Notes: generated by a model not told the origin, from the letters alone. Shown: positions 34,904 through 44,062, counted from the stretch's first letter. The stretch is 64,000 nucleotides of DNA from JAYZQT01 sp036136335 (GCA_036136335.1 JAYZQT010000018.1:34115-98114), one strand, 5' to 3'. Translations and numbers: made by a program.

Positions 34904-35470
34904 ATGACCCAGTTTCATGGCAATATTCTGCCTTACAATGGCAAATGGCCGAAAATTGCTGATGATGTATTTATAGCGCCGGGTGCTAGTGTCATCGGTG
35001 ACGTCGAGATCGCTGCTGGATCGTCGGTTTGGTTCAACTCGGTGATACGTGGAGACGACAATCCAGTACGCATTGGTGAGCGTGTCAATGTGCAGGATGG
35101 TTCAGTGATCCACGTGCATTCCCGTTTTCAGGGTACATTTATAGGTAGTGACGTTACTATCGGACATATGGCACTACTGCATGCCTGCACCATCCAGGAC
35201 AAGGCGTTCGTCGGTATGGGATCGATTGTACTCGACAAATGTACAATAGAGACCCACGGGATGCTCGCGAGTGGTGCAATGTTGACGATAGGCAAAACGG
35301 TAAAGTCGCGAGAGTTGTGGGCTGGTCGGCCGGCAAAGCTAATGCGCAATTTGTCTGACGAAGAGATCGCAAATTTCGATTGGACCATCGGAGGTTACGT
35401 GGAGCGTGCTGGGGAATATAAGGCGGAATACACACATCTCGCACTCGCTCAGCAAAAGATGGCCGAGTAA
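34904..35470 (+). CDS. Gamma-class carbonic anhydrase family protein
   Basis: A 188-residue left-handed beta-helix protein with hexapeptide repeats (for example VIGDVEIAAGSSVWFNSVIRGD). The zinc-type ligands are seen as His in VIHVHS and the pair GHMALLHAC (H-x4-H). These proteins trimerise and bind zinc at subunit interfaces. Many YrdA/PaaY-like members show weak or redox-gated carbonic anhydrase activity, so CO2 hydration is likely but not certain. It lies 43 bases after argC, probably cotranscribed. Confidence 0.88.
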   Translation: MTQFHGNILPYNGKWPKIADDVFIAPGASVIGDVEIAAGSSVWFNSVIRGDDNPVRIGERVNVQDGSVIHVHSRFQGTFIGSDVTIGHMALLHACTIQDKAFVGMGSIVLDKCTIETHGMLASGAMLTIGKTVKSRELWAGRPAKLMRNLSDEEIANFDWTIGGYVERAGEYKAEYTHLALAQQKMAE

Positions 35471-35715
35471 AAAAGTACGAATTTGTACGGAGTTATTTTG
35501 GGTATTTCTCCAGTAATGTTGGTCTAATGAAGATTCTGCAAATCGGGCAATGCGGCTCGTTTGCATATACTAGTTTTTCTACTGAACACAGCTAATGTTT
35601 TTATGGTTTCGTTTGGTGTTAACGATCTAAATGGGGCAAATTCAAATTGTCTGGTTTGCGTAAGAACCTGTTTCTGATACCAGTTGGATAACGATAACAG
35701 ACGGAGAACGGTAGC

Positions 35716-36321
35716 ATGAGTCGGATAGCTCCCCTCAAAGATGCAGAAATTGGTGACTCTCTGGAGGTATTGAAACCTAGCATGGAGCGGCTGGGGTTTT
35801 TGCCAAATTCGCAACGGATCATGGCACATAAGCCAGAACTTCTGACCGGCATTAATGAGATGTTTAAATCAATCAATCTTCAAACTGAACAGTCGGTATC
35901 CCCGGAGCTAAAATATCTCGTTGGCAATGCCGCGAGCCTTGCTGCTGGGTGCATGTACTGTGTTGCACATTCGGGTGGTGTGGCAAGTCATGTAGGGGCC
36001 TCTGACGAGAAGATTGCTGCCATATGGGAATTTGAAACTAGCGATTTGTTTAATGAAGCAGAACGCTGTGCGCTTCGTTTTGCACAGGCAGCCTCGACGC
36101 TACCTAATATGGCAACTAACGATGATTTCGTTGAACTCAAGAAGCACTTCACCGATTATCAAGTTGTCGAGTTGCTCGCGGTTATTTCGATGTATGGTTT
36201 TTTCAATCGCTGGAATGACACGTTGGCAACTGAACTCGAGGATATACCAGCCTCATTTGCTGAACGTGCCGTTAGCCGTGTCGGCTGGACAATCGGAAAA
36301 CATTCTGGAAAGGAAGGTTAA
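35716..36321 (+). CDS. Carboxymuconolactone decarboxylase/AhpD-family protein
   Basis: A 201-residue all-helical protein. The AhpD-type redox motif is CMYCVAHSGG (C-x2-C-x3-H) in the middle of the core. This group includes peroxidase partners (AhpD) and many uncharacterised proteins; true carboxymuconolactone decarboxylases usually lack the CxxC. A thiol-dependent peroxidase role is therefore more likely than decarboxylation. The ATG follows GACGGAGAACGGTAGC. The 245 bases upstream hold no gene. Confidence 0.82.
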   Translation: MSRIAPLKDAEIGDSLEVLKPSMERLGFLPNSQRIMAHKPELLTGINEMFKSINLQTEQSVSPELKYLVGNAASLAAGCMYCVAHSGGVASHVGASDEKIAAIWEFETSDLFNEAERCALRFAQAASTLPNMATNDDFVELKKHFTDYQVVELLAVISMYGFFNRWNDTLATELEDIPASFAERAVSRVGWTIGKHSGKEG

Positions 36322-36656
36322 ACAGCACCTCCCAAGTTTACTCCTTGCCTTTGTAATCAGGGGCTTTTTCACGGTACGGACTAGAAAAGTTTTTAGCGGT
36401 CTGTTTTAACTAAGAAAAATAATACCGGTGGGCGCGCTTTAGGAATCCGCAGGCGAATGATAGACGTCGATCCTTTCCTGTGTTCGCGTCGATAGGTTAT
36501 AACTTACGGGGCGAGTAGGTGAATGTCACCTTGTCGCAGAATGGTGGTGGAACGATATGTATGAATTTTATCGTTTAACCACGAATTGACCGTAAGTACC
36601 GCTTGTAGCGTGTTGTTGTTCTGGAATAAAATTTACAAAACAGAGGCTTGAATTTT
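36322..36656. other. Non-coding gap before the OmpA lipoprotein gene
   Basis: No credible reading frame. The only structure noted is a short dyad, AGGTGA-ATG-TCACCT, at 36517-36531, which could be an operator. A promoter for the OmpA gene should lie here, but I cannot place it. Confidence 0.4.
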
Positions 36657-37739
36657 ATGATACCGAAACGGATCAAACGAAAAGAATCGTCTCATCTCAC
36701 GAAACGTGCGCGTGCGGCCGCCATCGTTGTATCGATTTCTCTGTTGACAGGATGTTCAATCGTTCCTGATTGGGCCAACCCGGTAGAATTATATGACAAT
36801 ATAGCCCAAAAGATTACCGGTACGGGCGCCGCCGATCCGAATGTGCCAGCGTCCAAGATAAAAAAACAAGAGAATAGAAAATTCCCAAACCTTGGTTCAA
36901 CCCCGAAGCGCCCGGCCATTCTAACAGAAAAACAACGCGAGAAGCTTTCCAATAGGCTAAAGGCGGACCGAGAAAATGCTCGCTATTCACGGGCAAAAAT
37001 CCTTAGACAGGACAATGCCTCTATGAGGCCACCGAAAACCTCGTTCGCTATAAAACCTTTACGGCCCCTGCCTTCGAAAACCAGGGTGCCTGCAACCCAG
37101 CCCGAGTCGGCCTCACCCTCTTCAAATGCATCAGTCCCGTCACTTTCCCGGAATGCCGGCGTACGGAAGTCTGCCCCGATGCCGCGTGTCGCAAAAACAC
37201 AGGGATCGCCGAATTTACAAACTGTGACTCCACTGGTTAAGAGAGGAAGGTCGGGAGCACGCTCTGTTGCACGGGTGGGTAACCCAATGTTTGGTGCTCC
37301 GCCAGCTGATATTTTGGCCGCTCATGGAAGGGTGGCGGCCTCACCGTTCGGGTCTGGGCGTTTGTCAAGCGCAGCGCCGCCTATTGAAGCTTCGGCTGGC
37401 ACCGTCCGTTTTACGGCTGGATCGGCAGCGTTGACCCAGCGTTCCAAAAGTGTGCTGCGACGGGTCGTCAAAGCCTTTGGCAAGCGAGGCGGAACGCTAC
37501 GGGTTGAAGGACACGCGAGCAGCCGGACACGCGATATGGATTTGGTTAAACACCATATGGTTAACTTTGATGTTTCCCGCCGGCGTGTAAACGCGGTTGC
37601 GAAGGAGCTTGTCAGGCTTGGGGTTCCGTCTCAATCAGTGGATGCAATCGCTTTGTCGGATTCGAGACCTATTTACGATGAAATAATGCCTTCACGTGAA
37701 GCGGGTAACCAACGAGTTGAAATTTATTTCGTCAAATAA
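36657..37739 (+). CDS. OmpA-family outer-membrane lipoprotein
   Basis: A 360-residue protein with a basic N-terminus, a hydrophobic stretch and a lipobox LLTGC with Cys33 as the lipidated residue. A long, basic, Pro/Ser-rich linker (about 40-245) follows. The C-terminal OmpA domain begins near VRFTAGSAALTQ and includes LRVEGHASSRTRD and FDVSRRRVNAVAKEL, which bind peptidoglycan. It probably anchors the outer membrane to the wall, Pal-like but with an unusual long linker. The ATG at 36657 is preferred over the TTG three codons upstream because of the AGAGG spacing. Its own promoter is likely. Confidence 0.85.
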   Translation: MIPKRIKRKESSHLTKRARAAAIVVSISLLTGCSIVPDWANPVELYDNIAQKITGTGAADPNVPASKIKKQENRKFPNLGSTPKRPAILTEKQREKLSNRLKADRENARYSRAKILRQDNASMRPPKTSFAIKPLRPLPSKTRVPATQPESASPSSNASVPSLSRNAGVRKSAPMPRVAKTQGSPNLQTVTPLVKRGRSGARSVARVGNPMFGAPPADILAAHGRVAASPFGSGRLSSAAPPIEASAGTVRFTAGSAALTQRSKSVLRRVVKAFGKRGGTLRVEGHASSRTRDMDLVKHHMVNFDVSRRRVNAVAKELVRLGVPSQSVDAIALSDSRPIYDEIMPSREAGNQRVEIYFVK

Positions 37740-37769
37740 GCCCTAATTTACCATAAGCGGAAGCAGGCG

Positions 37770-38036
37770 ATGGACTATACTTTCCACCGCATCAATCGCT
37801 TGCCACTCTATGTTTTTACGGAGGTGAACGAGATGAAAGCGCGGGCGAGGGCAGCCGGTGAGGATGTAATTGATTTTGGAATGGGTAATCCTGATTCAGC
37901 GACGCCTCGGCATGTAGTTGATAAACTGGTGGAAAATCAGCATCGGATTCGTCAGTCAACGCGGAACATAAAGAGAGTTTTAGGTGATTATGACTGTGTA
38001 ATGGAGCGTGCCGAGCAGCGCGTTACTGCGTCGTGA
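37770..38036 (+). pseudogene. Aminotransferase (AlaC/LL-DAP-aminotransferase type) with large internal deletion
   Basis: An 88-codon frame. The N-terminus (FHRINRLPLYVFTEVNEMKA, then DVIDFGMGNPDSATPRHVVDKL) is that of class I aminotransferases normally encoded upstream of hom. The C-terminus (VENQHRIRQSTRNIKRVL) matches the last segment of the same family. About 300 residues, including the PLP lysine, are gone, but the frame is preserved. At the joint both sides of a normal gene would read L-V-E, suggesting deletion between short direct repeats. Its stop overlaps the hom GTG start (GTGA). The product cannot be an active enzyme. Confidence 0.75.
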
Positions 38037-39322
38037 CGCCACCTCTCCGAATTGGAATTGCTGGGCTCGGGACGGTTGGAGCTTCTGTTGCCGAAACTCT
38101 TCTCGCGAAGCACGATTTGATAGCTGCAAGGTGTGGTAGAGAAATCAAACTAGTGGCAGTGTCCGCTCGAGAAAAATCTCGAAACCGGGGTGTGGATTTA
38201 TCTGGTGTCGATTGGTTTGACGATGCATCTGAAATGGCTTCAAACGCCGATATAGATGTGGTGGTAGAGTTAATTGGCGGTGATAAAGGAATTGCTAGGG
38301 TTGTGTGTGAAGCTGCTATTGCTGCGGGTCGGCATGTGGTGACAGCAAACAAGGCGTTAATGGCAATGCATGGTACAATGCTTGCCAAGGCGGTCGAAAA
38401 TGCTGGCGTCACACTTGGATATGAGGCATCGGTGGCTGGTGGCATACCGATTATCAAGGCATTACGCGAGGGGTTTTCGGCAAATAGGATTTCCAGCATT
38501 CACGGGATCCTCAACGGCACCTGTAATTATATATTGACGACAATGCGGGAAACCGGCCGGGGGTTTGATGACGTTCTCGCTGAAGCGCAGGAATTGGGAT
38601 ATGCGGAGGCCGACCCAGCCCTCGATGTTAATGGTGTCGATGCTGCTCATAAACTTGCGCTTTTAGCCAGCGTTTCATTCGGCACTCAGGTTGATTTCGC
38701 TGCGGTTCACGTGGAGGGAATTCGTCAGGTCACTCCAGATGACATTGCGTTTGCCGATGAGCTGGGTTTTCGGATAAAGCTTGTAGGTATAGCAAATCGC
38801 ACCGAAGCTGGAATCGAACAACGGGTGTATCCCTGCATGATCCCGGTCAACGCACCACTTGCCCATGTTGAGGGGGTTTTCAATGCCATAGTCGCGGAGG
38901 GTGACATTGTTGGTACGGGTATGCTCCAAGGCCGCGGGGCGGGTGCAGGCCCAACAACAACTGCTGTGATTGCCGATCTTGCTGATATCGCCCGAAGCGC
39001 TTTTTTGCCAGTCTTTTCAGTTCCGACCTCCCACCTTACTGTGGCTAAAACCGTTTCGATTGAAACCCGTGTCGGGCCATACTATTTGCGCCTGATGGTG
39101 CTTGATCAGCCAGGCGTAATTGCGGATGTATCAGCGGCGTTGCGCGATGAGCAGGTGTCGGTAGAGGCGCTTCTGCAGCGGGGACGGGCGCAAGAAGGAT
39201 CGGTTCCGGTGGTACTCACGCTTCATGAGACACAGGAAGCTGCGGTCCAGCGAGCCCTCGTTCGAATCAGAGCTCTCGATACAGTGGTAGAACCACCATG
39301 TATGATTAGAATAGAGCATTAA
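38033..39322 (+). CDS. hom: Homoserine dehydrogenase
   Basis: A 429-residue monofunctional enzyme. NAD(P)-binding GIAGLGTVGASVAETLL, then VTANKALMAMHG, the substrate segment GILNGTCNYILTTM and a C-terminal ACT domain (YYLRLMVLDQPGVIADVS) for threonine feedback. It reduces aspartate semialdehyde to homoserine, feeding methionine (metY) and threonine. It starts with GTG, which overlaps the stop of the aminotransferase remnant, so its translation was probably coupled to that gene; the remnant keeps that coupling. A hairpin and glpX follow. Confidence 0.95.
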   Translation: MTPPLRIGIAGLGTVGASVAETLLAKHDLIAARCGREIKLVAVSAREKSRNRGVDLSGVDWFDDASEMASNADIDVVVELIGGDKGIARVVCEAAIAAGRHVVTANKALMAMHGTMLAKAVENAGVTLGYEASVAGGIPIIKALREGFSANRISSIHGILNGTCNYILTTMRETGRGFDDVLAEAQELGYAEADPALDVNGVDAAHKLALLASVSFGTQVDFAAVHVEGIRQVTPDDIAFADELGFRIKLVGIANRTEAGIEQRVYPCMIPVNAPLAHVEGVFNAIVAEGDIVGTGMLQGRGAGAGPTTTAVIADLADIARSAFLPVFSVPTSHLTVAKTVSIETRVGPYYLRLMVLDQPGVIADVSAALRDEQVSVEALLQRGRAQEGSVPVVLTLHETQEAAVQRALVRIRALDTVVEPPCMIRIEH

Positions 39323-39329
39323 CAAAAAC

Positions 39330-39347
39330 ATCACCCTGCGGGGTGAT
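39330..39347 (+). repeat. Intercistronic hairpin between hom and glpX
   Basis: Arms ATCACCC (39330-39336) and GGGTGAT (39341-39347) around TGCG form a stable stem eight bases after the hom stop and about 15 before the glpX ATG. There is no T-run after it, so it is more likely an mRNA-stability or processing element than a terminator. Confidence 0.55.
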
Positions 39348-39362
39348 ACCGGAGATTATTTG

Positions 39363-40349
39363 ATGGCTGACACAGGCAGGATGGACCGCAATTTGGCGCT
39401 AGAAGCTGTACGGGTTACCGAGGCAGCAGCGCTTGCAGCATCGCTCCTGATGGGACGTGGAGATGAGCGTGCAGCGGACCAGGTTGCGGTTGATGCTATG
39501 CGGAAGGCGCTGAACAGTCTTGATATCGCGGGTACGGTCGTTATTGGCGAGGGGGAGCGGGACGAAGCTCCAATGCTCTATATTGGTGAGGAGGTGGGGA
39601 CAGGAAAAGGACCAAAGATCGACATCGCTCTTGATCCACTAGAGGGTACGACAATCACCGCCAAAGGCCTTACAAATGCCCTGGCTGTAATCGCAATGGC
39701 TGAAGAAGGTGGATTTCTGAATTCGCCCGATGTTTACATGGAGAAAATCGCAGTAGGCGGTGGGCTGCCTGAGGGTGTTGTTGATTTGGATAGGGCGCCA
39801 GAAGACAACTTGAAGAGCTTGGCCAAAGCAAAGGGGTGTGACGTACAGGATATCGTCGCCTGTATACTGGATCGGCCACGACATGAGGATTTGATTAAGA
39901 AGATCCGTGATGCCGGGGCTCGGATAATGTTGATTTCCGATGGTGATATTTCTGGGGTGATGGCTACTTCAGAGGACTCAAGTGGGGTTGATATATATTT
40001 GGGAAGCGGCGGTTCTCCAGAAGGTGTTTTGGCGGCATCGGCGCTACGATGTATAGGTGGTCAGATGCAGGGTCGTCTAATTTTTCGGAATGATGACGAG
40101 CGCAACCGCGCGGAGCGCTGTGGGATAAGTGATTTCGATCGTAAATATGACCTGCTTGACCTGGCGAGTGGAGATGTGATGTTGGCAGCGACAGGCGTGA
40201 CACCTGGAACCATGCTGAACGGCGTTCGTCGTTTCTCGAACGGCGCGAAAACACACTCCTTGGTGATGAGGTCTAAGTCAGGCACCGTGCGTTACATAGC
40301 GGCAGAGCACAATTTCAATCACAAGACTAATTTTGGCCCTAACAAATGA
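39363..40349 (+). CDS. glpX: Class II fructose-1,6-bisphosphatase
   Basis: A 328-residue GlpX. MADTGRMDRNLALEAVRVTEAAALAAS at the start, GEGERDEAPMLYIGE (metal-binding) and DPLEGTTITAKG are characteristic. It dephosphorylates fructose-1,6-bisphosphate in gluconeogenesis and uses Mg or Mn. A TTG one codon upstream is in frame, but the ATG at 39363 suits the CCGGAG ribosome-binding site. It lies between hom and recJ, the usual alphaproteobacterial order, and is likely cotranscribed with both. Confidence 0.95.
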   Translation: MADTGRMDRNLALEAVRVTEAAALAASLLMGRGDERAADQVAVDAMRKALNSLDIAGTVVIGEGERDEAPMLYIGEEVGTGKGPKIDIALDPLEGTTITAKGLTNALAVIAMAEEGGFLNSPDVYMEKIAVGGGLPEGVVDLDRAPEDNLKSLAKAKGCDVQDIVACILDRPRHEDLIKKIRDAGARIMLISDGDISGVMATSEDSSGVDIYLGSGGSPEGVLAASALRCIGGQMQGRLIFRNDDERNRAERCGISDFDRKYDLLDLASGDVMLAATGVTPGTMLNGVRRFSNGAKTHSLVMRSKSGTVRYIAAEHNFNHKTNFGPNK

Positions 40350-40364
40350 TGATCAGCCCTTGAT

Positions 40365-42161
40365 ATGGACGATCGACGATCGGCTGGGCAACCAGCCTTC
40401 CTTAACGTCGAAAAATCCCTCGGGGGAAAGCGTTGGAGACCTAGGCTGGTTGATGAACGACGGGCCCTCGCTATTTCACAGAAGTTCGCTTTACCGGATG
40501 TTCTCGGTCGGGTACTCGCCGCTCGAGGGGTTGATATCGGTTTGGTCGAGGGATTCCTTAATCCAAAACTAAGGAACCTGCTGCCGGATCCGGCACACCT
40601 GCTCGATATGGATAAAGCGGTTGAACGTCTCGTTTCTGCGATACACGATGGAGAAACGATAGGTATTTTTGCTGATTACGATGTTGATGGCGCATGTTCT
40701 GCCTCGATTTTAGCCCGTTTTTTTGCGTCGATTGGCCGCGAGGTTATGGTCTATGTGCCCGATAGGGTTCGAGAGGGGTATGGTCCCAACGTGCCGGGCC
40801 TCCTGAAGCTAAAGGATTCCGGAGTATCGCTGGTTTTAACGGTCGATTGTGGGACGACCGCGTTTGAACCATTGGCTTGTGTTGCAGACGCCGGTCTTGA
40901 CGTAATCGTTATAGATCACCATATCGCGGAGCCGCAGTTACCCGCCGCTTTGGCGGTGGTCAACCCTAATCGGCTGGATGAAACAAGCCCACTTGGCCAG
41001 CTTTGTGCTGCCGTGGTCACATTTATGCTAATAATTGCCCTAAACCGCGCATTACGTGAATCTCATTGGTATGGTGAGGGTCATAACGAGCCCAAACTGA
41101 TCGATTGGCTGGACCTTGTAGCATTGGCGACGGTGGCTGACGTCGTACCCCTAAGCGGTATTAATCGCGCACTGGTGAGGCAGGGGCTTTCGATTATGGC
41201 TCGACGGGGTAATGCCGGTATAGCAGCGCTTGTTGACGTGGCGGGTGTGGAAGAAACGCTGGAAGCTTGGCATCTCGGGTTTATGCTCGGACCGCGTGTG
41301 AATGCTGGAGGCAGGGTGGGTGAAGCGGGTTTGGGCGCGCAGATCCTGACCACAACAGACCATGATACCGCTACCGGTATCGCGATGCGTTTAGACCAAT
41401 ACAATACCGAGCGTCGACAAATTGAAGCGGGGGTTTTGGATTCGGCAATGGCTCAGGCCGAACAACAGGCAAAAAATGGTGTCCCGCTGATCGTCGTCGC
41501 GGCAGGCGGCTGGCATCCTGGCGTGATAGGTATCGTTGCTGGGCGTATCAAGGATACATTCAATTTGCCGACCTGTGTAATTTCTTTGGAAAGTGGTTTG
41601 GGCAAGGGTTCTGGAAGATCAGTTCAGGGCGTGGATCTGGGCTCGGCGGTTATTGCAGCCCATCAAGCGGGCCATCTCCACAACGGTGGAGGTCATGCAA
41701 TGGCGGCTGGTTTTGTGGTCGCGGTAGATAATTTGTCAAAGTTCAAAAATTTTATGGAGGGCCACATAATAGAACAGCTTTCCGGCAAGGTGTTGGTTCC
41801 GGAAATTGGAATTGATGCCGCGTTGACGCCCGAAGCTGGGTCGGTTGAGCTTTTTGATTCGCTCAATTTGGCTGGTCCGTTTGGAGCGGGGAACCCTCGA
41901 CCACGGTTTGTTTTGCCTTCAGTTACCCCGGTAAGTTCTAATATTGTTGGCAGTAACCATATCCGCTGTTTTCTCCAATCAACGACGGGAGGAAGGCGAA
42001 TTAAAGCAATAGCATTCCGGATTGCCGGTACCCCCGCAGGCAATATGTTGATCAATGCGCGGGGTAGCGCGCTGCATGTGGCAGGACACCTCAATATTGA
42101 TTCCTGGAAAGGGGAAAGGAGAACTCAGTTTGTAATCGAAGATGTCGCCAGAGCCGGTTGA
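40365..42161 (+). CDS. recJ: Single-stranded-DNA-specific exonuclease RecJ
   Basis: A 598-residue DHH-family nuclease. Motif I FADYDVDGACSASIL, motif III VIDHHIAEPQ and the DHHA1 motif HNGGGHAMAAGF are present, followed by a C-terminal OB domain (AGPFGAGNPRPRF). It degrades single strands 5' to 3' in recombination and mismatch repair, with Mn or Mg at the DHH site. It starts 15 bases after glpX. No terminator was recognised after its stop. Confidence 0.95.
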   Translation: MDDRRSAGQPAFLNVEKSLGGKRWRPRLVDERRALAISQKFALPDVLGRVLAARGVDIGLVEGFLNPKLRNLLPDPAHLLDMDKAVERLVSAIHDGETIGIFADYDVDGACSASILARFFASIGREVMVYVPDRVREGYGPNVPGLLKLKDSGVSLVLTVDCGTTAFEPLACVADAGLDVIVIDHHIAEPQLPAALAVVNPNRLDETSPLGQLCAAVVTFMLIIALNRALRESHWYGEGHNEPKLIDWLDLVALATVADVVPLSGINRALVRQGLSIMARRGNAGIAALVDVAGVEETLEAWHLGFMLGPRVNAGGRVGEAGLGAQILTTTDHDTATGIAMRLDQYNTERRQIEAGVLDSAMAQAEQQAKNGVPLIVVAAGGWHPGVIGIVAGRIKDTFNLPTCVISLESGLGKGSGRSVQGVDLGSAVIAAHQAGHLHNGGGHAMAAGFVVAVDNLSKFKNFMEGHIIEQLSGKVLVPEIGIDAALTPEAGSVELFDSLNLAGPFGAGNPRPRFVLPSVTPVSSNIVGSNHIRCFLQSTTGGRRIKAIAFRIAGTPAGNMLINARGSALHVAGHLNIDSWKGERRTQFVIEDVARAG

Positions 42162-42383
42162 CGGATTGTCACTGTTTTATTTTGTTACGTATCTCCAAAG
42201 AAAAAAACCAATTGAACTTTTTGCTGAAATTTGGTTCAACGGTTGTGGTTAGCATGTCGGAGGTTAGTACTCTGTTCACTACTCGTCCCAGTCAGATTGG
42301 ATTACTGTGTTAACGTTTAGACATAAACAACCGTGTTAAATTTTTTCAGATTAACAGACGCAGGCTGAGATAATAGGCCGGTT

Positions 42384-42995
42384 ATGCCAGCGGCACGCGA
42401 ACAAAAGGGCCCTCGGAGGGTCGAATTTACGACTTTTCAGCGGTTTTGTCGTCTGGTCCGGCTTCGTCTGGTGATTCCCATGTTTAGGGCACGTCAGCCA
42501 CCTGAAAACACTGCCCGGTCCGTTGCAGTCGGGTTGCTTTGGGCGCTTACACCCACCTTCGGCATTCAGATGGCGCTCACCGGTATACACTGGTATATCG
42601 CGCGAACGTTTTTCAAGCGGGATTTCAACGTGGTAGTTGCCATGGCTTGGACTTGGGTAACTAACGTTTTTACCGTTCCGATCTGTTATTACCTATTTTT
42701 TCTGACCGGGCAAATTATGTTGGGCCGATGGAATGATTTGACCGGTTATGCCAGTTTCAACAGGTTCTGGACCACAGCGATTGGCGACTCAGGTAATGAT
42801 CCCACCAATCTTGACGCATGGAATACCTATTTTTCGGTTATTGTTGAAGGTTGGGGCCTAGCGTTGTTAATTGGCTCACTACCATTTGCAATCATTGGTT
42901 ATGTTGGAGGCTATTACTGGACCCTGCGTATAGTGCGGCGTTGGAGAGTTGCCCGATTTGAAAAGAGGGTGTCACGGCCCAGTAAGGAAGAATAA
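42384..42995 (+). CDS. DUF2062 membrane protein
   Basis: A 203-residue integral membrane protein. The DUF2062 core starts with ARSVAVGLLWALTPTFGIQM and continues through two or three hydrophobic helices (VTNVFTVPICYYLFFLTG and WGLALLIGSLPFAIIGYVGGYY). The N-terminus is basic. Members are widespread in Proteobacteria and of unknown function. The preceding 222 bases (42162-42383) contain no gene. Confidence 0.83.
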   Translation: MPAAREQKGPRRVEFTTFQRFCRLVRLRLVIPMFRARQPPENTARSVAVGLLWALTPTFGIQMALTGIHWYIARTFFKRDFNVVVAMAWTWVTNVFTVPICYYLFFLTGQIMLGRWNDLTGYASFNRFWTTAIGDSGNDPTNLDAWNTYFSVIVEGWGLALLIGSLPFAIIGYVGGYYWTLRIVRRWRVARFEKRVSRPSKEE

Positions 42996-43044
42996 AACAG
43001 CGTAAACCTGATAGGAAATCTGTTATAGAGTACGATTTTCTCTG

Positions 43045-43071
43045 TTGATATTTAAATTATTTAGGTATATC
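43045..43071 (+). promoter_or_regulatory. Possible promoter of tRNA-Glu
   Basis: TTGATA (43045-43050) and TATATC (43066-43071) lie just upstream of the tRNA, but the 15-base spacer is short. A GC-rich CTCGCGC follows immediately, resembling the stringent discriminator of stable-RNA promoters. Confidence 0.35.
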
Positions 43072-43084
43072 TCGCGCTTGCAGT

Positions 43085-43160
43085 GACCCCTTCGTCTAGC
43101 GGCCTAGGACATCGCCCTTTCACGGCGAAAACACGGGTTCGAGTCCCGTAGGGGTCACCA
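43085..43160 (+). tRNA. tRNA-Glu (anticodon TTC)
   Basis: A 76-nt cloverleaf with CCA encoded. The acceptor stem GACCCCT pairs with AGGGGTC (43150-43156); discriminator A and CCA end at 43160. The anticodon stem TCGCC/GGCGA (43112-43116/43124-43128) holds loop CTTTCAC with TTC at 43119-43121. The T-arm GGGTTCGAGTCCC is standard. The sequence closely follows E. coli tRNA-Glu. No integrase or attachment repeat was seen beside it. Confidence 0.97.
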
Positions 43161-43552
43161 AACCATCTTGAGCTATTGATTTAATTTATAAACAAATAGG
43201 TGGCACAATTTGTTTAAAAGGTGCCTGGTATTCGGGGGGCGTCGACCCTTTTTGATTCTGCGAGGGCGTTGATTGTTTCCTTGCGCCAGCGGTGTATCGT
43301 TGCACCTCTTCAAGCATTTCGTAGCCCGAGCGAGACCTGTTCTCGTGCGATCTGCAACATTCCTCGGGTATCTTCGCGATAGAGGGCTTGCGAACGCCGT
43401 GTGTGCTGGAGGCGGGCAACCCAGCCACTCAACCCCATTTCTTGAATATATTAGGTCATGCGTTTGCGCTGAGATTTCACTTCATCATCACGCCCGTTGA
43501 AATCTGGTGCGAAATGTTGAATGGGCAGAATTATCCACTGCTGGAGGGCGAC
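43161..43552. other. Stretch without recognisable gene after tRNA-Glu
   Basis: Frames here are short and unlike known proteins. There is no repeat of the tRNA 3' end and no integrase remnant that would mark an island. It may carry decayed sequence, and its end holds the ribosome-binding site of a 28-codon ORF. Confidence 0.4.
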
Positions 43553-43639
43553 ATGGTCAGCCGGGTGTTCATACTTGGATCGCTGCTCGTGATTGGTGGA
43601 TTACTTACCTTCGAAATGATGAAGGGGATCACCGAATAA
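43553..43639 (+). CDS. Candidate 28-residue single-helix membrane peptide
   Basis: The ATG at 43553 is preceded by GGAGG (43543-43547) with ideal spacing. The frame encodes a Met-Val-Ser-Arg start, a hydrophobic helix (VFILGSLLVIGGLLTF) and a charged end (EMMKGITE), then TAA. Size and shape fit small membrane proteins that modulate transporters or stress responses, but nothing identifies a partner. It is isolated between tRNA-Glu and convergent hspQ. Confidence 0.4.
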   Translation: MVSRVFILGSLLVIGGLLTFEMMKGITE

Positions 43640-43702
43640 GCTGTCCTCAAGGTGGTGGTTGGAGCGTTTGTGTTGGATCCGCAAATTCAACACCAAACGA
43701 GA

Positions 43703-44020
43703 TTAGTGGGAGGCGTGGAGGCTAACATAAACGCCATTTCTCATTTCGTCGAAGAATTGATTGAGGACCGGGTGGGCTACCGGCTCCCCCGTCAAATCAG
43801 GTTCTAGGTTTCTCTCAGCAACATAGGTTGAGTGTTCTGCCTGGTGGACAAGCACGTGATACCACGGCTCATCCTTGGGGGGACCAGAGCGTGCCATGGT
43901 ATCGTACCATTCATCCGTACCAGAAAAGCTCGCGTCAACATCAACGACGACCCCACGATAGTTGAACCTCTTGTGATGGATTAGTTCGCCCACCTGAAAC
44001 TTCGCCCTCTTGTCCCTCAT
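43703..44020 (-). CDS. hspQ: Heat-shock protein HspQ
   Basis: A 105-residue HspQ/YccV-type protein: RAKFQVGELIHHKRFNYRGVVVDVD, then PWYHVLVHQAEHSTYVAERNLEPD. HspQ is a specificity factor for Lon and binds hemimethylated DNA (as YccV/HspQ) in E. coli. The frame opens at 44071, but the ATG at 44020 follows GGAGAATGTG and starts the conserved region. A tandem 18-bp repeat lies upstream at 44063-44098, between hspQ and the divergent membrane protein gene. Confidence 0.9.
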   Translation of the reverse strand: MRDKRAKFQVGELIHHKRFNYRGVVVDVDASFSGTDEWYDTMARSGPPKDEPWYHVLVHQAEHSTYVAERNLEPDLTGEPVAHPVLNQFFDEMRNGVYVSLHASH

Positions 44021-44062
44021 CACATTCTCCGTGTCTTTGTACGGCAACGAATTTCTCACCTT

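Noticed and set aside
43085..43552. Genomic island inserted at tRNA-Glu
   Set aside because: No integrase and no repeat of the tRNA 3' end were found downstream.
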